NCBI GenBank assembly: GCA_030427705.1 | Contig: JAUIBR010000047.1 | Location: 1 to 55,375, forward strand | Direction of reading: 5' to 3' | Origin: a bacterium | Lineage (GTDB): Bacteria > Myxococcota_A > Bradymonadia > Bradymonadales > Bradymonadaceae | DNA: 55,375 bases | Shown: one piece after another, positions 55,113 through 55,375 of the stretch | How positions within the stretch are numbered: position 1 is the first letter of the stretch | How the letters are laid out: each line of letters starts with the position of its first letter | Notes under the pieces: generated by a model | Seen by the model: only the letters and a program-made list of their open reading frames with translations | The model's database searches: none | Told to the model about the DNA's origin: nothing | Made by a program: the position numbers and the translations under genes

Positions 55113-55375
55113 ATGTCTTGAGAAGGCCGACCCCTCTATCATGGGTTTACACACGTAGTCATAGCTACAGACCCATGACCAGAGGCCGACCATGAAGAAG
55201 ACTATCACACAAATCGTTGCATTGGACCTATCTGACACATCAGCCGAAGTCTGCATTTTAGATTTCGACGCCAGCTCATCACGAAAAGAGGAGCTAAACG
55301 TGTCGACATTACGTGCAGATATGGAAGCGTTCTTTGATGCCCTGCCTCCATCACGTGTCGTAATGGAGGCAGGGA
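55113..55375 (+). mobile_element. IS110-family insertion sequence, left part (cut by the window)
   Basis: The element probably begins near 55113, where a repeat unit is broken. The 79 bases before the transposase hold a long imperfect stem. CCTCT pairs with AGAGG, and ATGGGTTT (55141-55148) pairs with AGACCCAT (55169-55176); a small inner GTAG/CTAC stem lies within. The direct repeat AGGCCGACC lies at 55124-55132 and 55183-55191. IS110-group elements carry a structured bridge RNA near an end; whether this short segment is part of one is inference. Confidence 0.65.
55192..55375 (+). CDS. IS110-family transposase, N-terminal part
   Basis: Only the first 61 residues are inside the window. They read as the RuvC-like N-terminus of DEDD transposases: QIVALDLSDTSAEVCILDFD with the first catalytic Asp12, then a Phe-containing helix, and SRVVMEAG with catalytic Glu59. 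IS110 recombinases act with a noncoding bridge RNA that sets donor and target sites. The ATG at 55192 follows AGAGG. The gene continues past the right edge, so completeness is unknown. Confidence 0.8.
   Translation, partial: MKKTITQIVALDLSDTSAEVCILDFDASSSRKEELNVSTLRADMEAFFDALPPSRVVMEAG

Overview
The window reads as a chromosomal segment of a Gram-negative, lipoprotein-rich bacterium of the former Deltaproteobacteria. Myxococcota, and within it a Bradymonadales-like lineage, is my best guess; this is inference. The signs are lipoproteins with Asn-Asn-X linkers right after the lipobox, a TIGR02147-type regulator, a Cys-rich lipoprotein with a DGIDNDGDG motif, a Ser/Thr kinase fused to an ATPase and helical repeats, a hybrid histidine kinase, and a CheA-receiver hybrid. 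No rRNA or tRNA gene was recognised. Housekeeping genes (glyQ, glyS, gltX, pyrG, a pyruvate carboxylase and a fabH-like gene) are scattered among accessory genes.

Layout. 1-2.1 kb: a nucleotidyltransferase-like/winged-helix gene pair and a tiny membrane protein. 2.1-7.1 kb: a secreted-lipoprotein locus around a divergent regulatory region (SGNH-like lipoprotein, small lipoprotein and TIGR02147 regulator leftward; beta-helix-like and Cys-rich lipoproteins rightward). 7.1-12.1 kb: glyQS, a short-chain dehydrogenase and a bacterial voltage-gated cation channel. 12.4-18 kb: a leftward operon of alpha/beta hydrolase, HEAT lipoprotein, imidazolonepropionase and C45-type Ntn hydrolase. 18-27.6 kb: Asn-linker lipoprotein, pyruvate carboxylase, four-helix-bundle protein, large kinase-ATPase, unknown protein. 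27.6-33.6 kb: hybrid histidine kinase, gltX, and pyrG with a possible attenuator leader. 33.7-39 kb: penicillin-acylase lipoprotein, KAS III, membrane protein and ATP-grasp-like protein in a row. 39-45.9 kb: WD40 giant plus DUF971 leftward; BON lipoprotein plus patatin, then a PDZ protein, rightward. 46-55 kb: a leftward chemosensory operon (CheW, divergent CheW, MCP without sensor domain, CheA-receiver) continuing into a CNNM/CBS protein and a DUF4132 protein. 55.1 kb to the edge: the start of an IS110-family transposase gene.

The most unusual feature is the intergenic DNA. Many genes are followed immediately by short tandem arrays (units mostly 21-26 nt) of several unrelated sequence families. 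The first unit often contains or abuts the stop codon, and the array is usually oriented with the gene it follows. One family shows compensatory changes that preserve a hairpin. One array supplies the last codons of a large gene, and another is interrupted by the IS110-family element, whose left end carries a strong inverted repeat. These arrays look like REP-type 3'-end elements and IS110 targets. They and the acylase/KAS III/ATP-grasp row are the best candidates for undescribed biology here.
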